Assembly (NCBI GenBank): GCA_009926815.1
Contig: RFOC01000054.1
Location: forward strand, 1-10,632
Direction: 5' to 3'
DNA from: Planctomycetota bacterium
Lineage (GTDB): Bacteria > Planctomycetota > Phycisphaerae > Phycisphaerales > SM1A02
DNA: 10,632 nt
The position numbers and the translations under genes are program-made. The notes under the pieces are model-generated. The model did not search any database. It worked only from the letters and a program-made list of their open reading frames with translations, and was not told the DNA's origin. Below are positions 8,286-10,632 of this stretch, piece after piece (the first letter of the stretch is position 1; every line of letters begins with the position of its first letter).

Positions 8286-8334
8286 AGCCCCTCGAAACCC
8301 GGCGGGGAAGCGCTAGGGATTCAGGGGCCGCGCG

Positions 8335-8342
8335 GCTACCAT
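8335..8342 (+). promoter_or_regulatory. Candidate -10 element GCTACCAT for the acidic protein gene
   Basis: GCTACCAT, identical to the octamer before aspS, ends 23 bases before the ATG at 8366. The 100-base gap 8266-8365 otherwise holds only the livF hairpin. No -35 match or Shine-Dalgarno is visible. Confidence 0.4.
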
Positions 8343-8365
8343 CGAGCCTCACGGGTTCCCCAGCC

Positions 8366-9325
8366 ATGCGCAACTACAAGCTTCGAACGGATCTCAAGCG
8401 GGCAGTCATCGGTTCCTTCGCGCTGCCGCTGGGCATCGAGCCCCTGAACCTGCCCGCGCCCAACCAAGGCTACACGCTCGAGTTCCACGAGGGCGAGGAT
8501 GGCGAGCCCGACGGCTGGAGCTTCCACGTGGTGGCCAGCCACGACCGCATGGTCGGACTGGTGCGCGAGGCCTTTGGCCTGCTGCCGGACGAGGTCTCGC
8601 CGATCGTCGAGGTGGGAAGCCGCGACGCGTACCGCAGCCAGGACACCTATCTGGCGCGCCAGCCCATCGCGTTCGACGACTTCCTGGACACGTGGGACGC
8701 GTTCGAGCCGGTGATCCTGGAGGATGCCAGCATCGGCGTGGGCGCGAACGCCGACGAGCCGTTCGTGGAGATCTTCCTGGACAGCTGGAAGGGCCTGCTC
8801 ATCCATGTGCCCGAGGAACTCAAGACCCAGGTGGAGCGCATGCTCCGCCGCCACTCGCTCCGCGAGGTGGAGGAGACATGGCCCGAGGACCTGGACGAGA
8901 GCACGCCCCCCTCGCAGGTGCGCGAGGTGCTCCAGATCGAGGACGAGGAGAGTCCCGATCTGGACGAGGTGCTGCTGCAGCTGCGTGAGCGGTGGGATCT
9001 GGAGCTGGACATCGATCCCGAGACCAACCTGGACGAGGCGGGTCGTCCGCTGGGCAACACGCTCTGGTACGGCATCGCCCTCTGCGGCGATGCCCATCAC
9101 CCGGATCACGGCGGCGCCTACGTGACCCTGTGGGCCACGGCGGGCAGCGTGGTCGAGGTGCAGCAGATCGCGGCGGAGAGACTGGCTCGCGAGGGCCGCT
9201 GGATCTTCCGCAGCTTCTACACGCTCGATCGCGTCGCCTTCGACGAGCGACCCGAGGAGCTGGCGGACCTGCCCATCCGAGGCCGTGCGCCGGGCGTGCA
9301 CCTGCTCTTCGAGGAGCCGTGGTGA
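8366..9325 (+). CDS. Highly acidic conserved-looking protein of unknown function
   Basis: I do not recognise this 319-residue protein. It has no signal peptide or membrane segment, so it should be cytoplasmic. By hand count it has 65 Asp/Glu against 28 Arg/Lys, with an especially acidic stretch at about 169-226 (DLDEST, IEDEESPDLDEV, DLELDIDPETNLDE). The N-terminal part (about 36-170) alternates strands and short helices, with FHVVASHDRMVGLVREAFGL (53-72) and FVEIFLDSWKGLLIHVPEEL (133-152) looking like ordered domains. The C-terminal part (about 232-319) includes LWYGIALCGDAHHPDHGGAY (233-252), where His and Asp cluster as in a possible metal site. GC-rich third positions throughout and good spacing support a real gene. 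It has its own candidate promoter, so it need not belong to the liv operon. Its stop is one base from that of nadD, which converges on it. Confidence 0.85.
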   Translation: MRNYKLRTDLKRAVIGSFALPLGIEPLNLPAPNQGYTLEFHEGEDGEPDGWSFHVVASHDRMVGLVREAFGLLPDEVSPIVEVGSRDAYRSQDTYLARQPIAFDDFLDTWDAFEPVILEDASIGVGANADEPFVEIFLDSWKGLLIHVPEELKTQVERMLRRHSLREVEETWPEDLDESTPPSQVREVLQIEDEESPDLDEVLLQLRERWDLELDIDPETNLDEAGRPLGNTLWYGIALCGDAHHPDHGGAYVTLWATAGSVVEVQQIAAERLAREGRWIFRSFYTLDRVAFDERPEELADLPIRGRAPGVHLLFEEPW

Positions 9326-9326
9326 G

Positions 9327-9950
9327 TCAGTCGCGGCGGTAGAGGCGATTGCGAATCGCGTAGTCGGTCACGGCGGGGGCGAGGTCCGCGGCATCCGGTC
9401 GCTCGCCTCGCGACAGCGCTTCGCGCAGCCTCGTGCTCGCGTGCGGCTGCGGCGCCAGCGGCAGCAGCCGCGCAAGCCAGGGGCCGGCCGCCGCGCCCAG
9501 ACGCTGACGGAGTTCATGGATCAGGGCCTGCGCGTCCAGGGGCGCGCGCGGCACCACCACGGGTTCGGCCAGCGCCACGATCCGATCGGGCTGACGCCAC
9601 GAGTGGAAGTTCAGGGCCTGGTCGCCGCCGATCAGCAGGCGCATCGACGCTCCGGGGTGCTCGATCGCCAGCGCTTCCAGCGTGTCCACGGTGAAGCTCG
9701 GACCGCCGCGACGGATCTCGCGGTCATCGATCAGCGCCCGGGGCTCGTCCGCGAAGGCGAGGCGGACCATCGCCAGCCGGTGCTCGGCGGGCGACGGTGG
9801 CTCGTCGGTCCGCTGCGGATTCACGCCGGCCGGGATCACCCGGATCCGGGTGGCACCGACCGCGTCGGCGGCCAGCGATGCCATGCGCACGTGCTGCGCG
9901 TGCGGTGGATCGAAGGTGCCTCCGTAGACCAGCGTGATCCCCTCGCTCAT
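9327..9950 (-). CDS. nadD: Nicotinate-nucleotide adenylyltransferase, NadD-like
   Basis: Nucleotidyltransferase of the Rossmann-like HxGH superfamily; NadD adenylates nicotinate mononucleotide in NAD synthesis in the cytoplasm. It has 207 residues, a normal length (213 in E. coli). Seen: LVYGGTFDPPHAQHVRMA (7-24), the N-terminal nucleotide-binding motif; RIRVIPAGVNPQR (35-47); LIGGDQALNFHSW (106-118), matching the family's LIGxDxLxxLxxW; PHASTRLREAL (169-179), matching the ISSTxIR motif; and VTDYAIRNRLY (194-204), the typical C-terminus. Two deviations: the usual HxGH is HAQH (Gln at 19), and the usual PHK is PQR. The start ATG overlaps the stop of the upstream nucleosidase gene (ATGA), so the two are probably cotranscribed and coupled. 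Other adenylyltransferases of the superfamily are less likely given the whole motif set. Confidence 0.9.
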   Translation of the reverse strand: MSEGITLVYGGTFDPPHAQHVRMASLAADAVGATRIRVIPAGVNPQRTDEPPSPAEHRLAMVRLAFADEPRALIDDREIRRGGPSFTVDTLEALAIEHPGASMRLLIGGDQALNFHSWRQPDRIVALAEPVVVPRAPLDAQALIHELRQRLGAAAGPWLARLLPLAPQPHASTRLREALSRGERPDAADLAPAVTDYAIRNRLYRRD

Positions 9951-10588
9951 GCGCGACCCAGCAGCGGGGGAAGCGCCGCGGAGACGCTTCGCATGGCGAG
10001 CGAGGCCTTCTCCACCATCCGCCGGACCGGCGACCAGAGGCGCGGCTTGGTGATCAGGTCGGCCGCCAGAGGCAGCCAGTTGGTGCCGCCGTCGGGTCGC
10101 AGCCAGCGCATCACTTCCTCCGGCAACTCGATGGACGCGTCATCGCTGATGCCGCGAAGCACGCCCCAGCGCCAGCCGCAGCCGCTGGCGACGCGGGCGA
10201 ACGGCCCCGACTCCATGTCCACCATGGCGGCCCCGGTCATGTTGGCGCACGCGCTCCTCGCTCCCCGGCCCACCACGACCACCCGTGAGCAGCACAGGGG
10301 AAGGCGAGATCCCACGCAGGGCAGGGTGGGATGATGGACCTGGCCAAGCTCGTCGATGACCCGATCCGCCATGAAGGCCATGCCCATGCGGGCTGCGTCG
10401 TCGATCGCCCCGGCGATGCCCGCGAGCAAGGCGACCCTGCCGCGGGAGTCGGGGCTTGCATGCGATCGCACGGTGGCCTCGCAGCCGGGACCCACGCCGA
10501 TCACGTGCAGTTCGGCGTCGACGGCCGCCGCCGCACGCCTCAGGCGGGAGGCTTCGAACTCGGTTGGGCAGAGCAGCAGGGGCCGCAT
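9947..10588 (-). CDS. Nucleoside phosphorylase-superfamily nucleosidase, HpnG-like
   Basis: Member of the purine nucleoside phosphorylase/MTA-SAH nucleosidase superfamily, 213 residues. Seen: an N-terminal strand with an acidic residue pair, LLLCPTEFEA (4-13); GVGPG (31-35); LLAGIAGAID (54-63); the ribose-binding MVDMES (122-127, E126); and RGISDDA (145-151, D149), which aligns with the catalytic-Asp region of MTA/SAH nucleosidase. The tail (LPEEVMRWLRPDGGTNWLPL, 155-174, then a basic helix) resembles the C-terminus of HpnG, the hopanoid-associated enzyme that removes adenine from adenosylhopane. Futalosine hydrolase (MqnB) or a general nucleosidase are the alternatives. No hopanoid or menaquinone genes are visible here, so substrate is open. 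It overlaps nadD by 4 bases downstream. There is no Shine-Dalgarno, and a candidate -10 box lies 6 bases before the ATG. Confidence 0.8.
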   Translation of the reverse strand: MRPLLLCPTEFEASRLRRAAAAVDAELHVIGVGPGCEATVRSHASPDSRGRVALLAGIAGAIDDAARMGMAFMADRVIDELGQVHHPTLPCVGSRLPLCCSRVVVVGRGARSACANMTGAAMVDMESGPFARVASGCGWRWGVLRGISDDASIELPEEVMRWLRPDGGTNWLPLAADLITKPRLWSPVRRMVEKASLAMRSVSAALPPLLGRA

Positions 10589-10594
10589 GCGGGC

Positions 10595-10602
10595 ACGGTA
10601 GC
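10595..10602 (-). promoter_or_regulatory. Candidate -10 element GCTACCGT for the nucleosidase-nadD pair
   Basis: The minus strand reads GCTACCGT, ending only 6 bases before the ATG at 10588. Transcription starting at the usual distance would begin at or next to the start codon, giving a leaderless message. No clear -35 is seen in the remaining 30 bases of the window. Confidence 0.4.
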
Positions 10603-10632
10603 GGGCTTGAGGGGTTCGCGGGGGCGGGCTAT

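Noticed and set aside
6782..9301. Series of 312-321-codon minus-strand frames opposite livG, livF and the acidic protein gene
   Set aside because: They are antisense shadows of GC-rich genes with composition-driven, motif-free translations.
9285..10334. Plus-strand frame of 349 codons opposite nadD and the nucleosidase gene
   Set aside because: It starts inside the acidic protein gene and runs antisense to two genes with clear family motifs; its translation is Arg/Gln-rich without motifs.

Overview
The window is GC-rich, densely coded DNA that looks chromosomal and comes from a Gram-negative (diderm) bacterium. An LpxB lipid A disaccharide synthase implies a lipid A outer membrane. The overall look, especially the unusual LivG and LivH architectures and an unrecognised acidic protein, suggests a planctomycete-like lineage (Phycisphaerae would fit). 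That taxonomic guess is inference only. I see no mobile elements, tRNA or rRNA genes, CRISPR arrays or signs of recent transfer.

Layout. Bases 1-1781 (minus strand) hold almost all of aspS; its last few codons lie beyond the left edge. It is divergent from lpxB (1850-3040, plus), with a 68-base gap that carries back-to-back candidate -10 boxes. Next comes a complete branched-chain-amino-acid-type (HAAT family) ABC importer on the plus strand in the order livJ-livH-livM-livG-livF (3131-8265). The last four genes are tightly packed: GTGA overlap, TGATG overlap, GTGA overlap, with good Shine-Dalgarno sequences. A hairpin follows livF, then a 319-residue, very acidic protein of unknown function (8366-9325). 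This gene converges, with one base between the stops, on a minus-strand pair: a nucleosidase resembling HpnG (9947-10588) and nadD (9327-9950), which share a 4-base ATGA overlap.

How it works together. LivJ would be the exported periplasmic receptor, LivH and LivM the membrane channel, and LivG and LivF the two ATPases. The standout is LivG. Between its Walker A region and its Q-loop the usual short linker is replaced by about 98 residues with two strongly hydrophobic segments and flanking arginines, which would give this normally soluble ATPase a transmembrane hairpin. LivH also carries an enlarged loop and a signal-peptide-like N-terminal extension, so the importer may have a modified architecture. 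The other genes are housekeeping (aspartyl-tRNA synthesis, lipid A synthesis, NAD synthesis) with a few active-site motif deviations noted below.

A recurring element GCTACCNT precedes four of the transcription units, and a related CCTATATT precedes livJ. It fits a TANNNT-type -10 box. For lpxB and the nucleosidase it lies only 6-7 bases before the start codon, so leaderless transcripts are possible.
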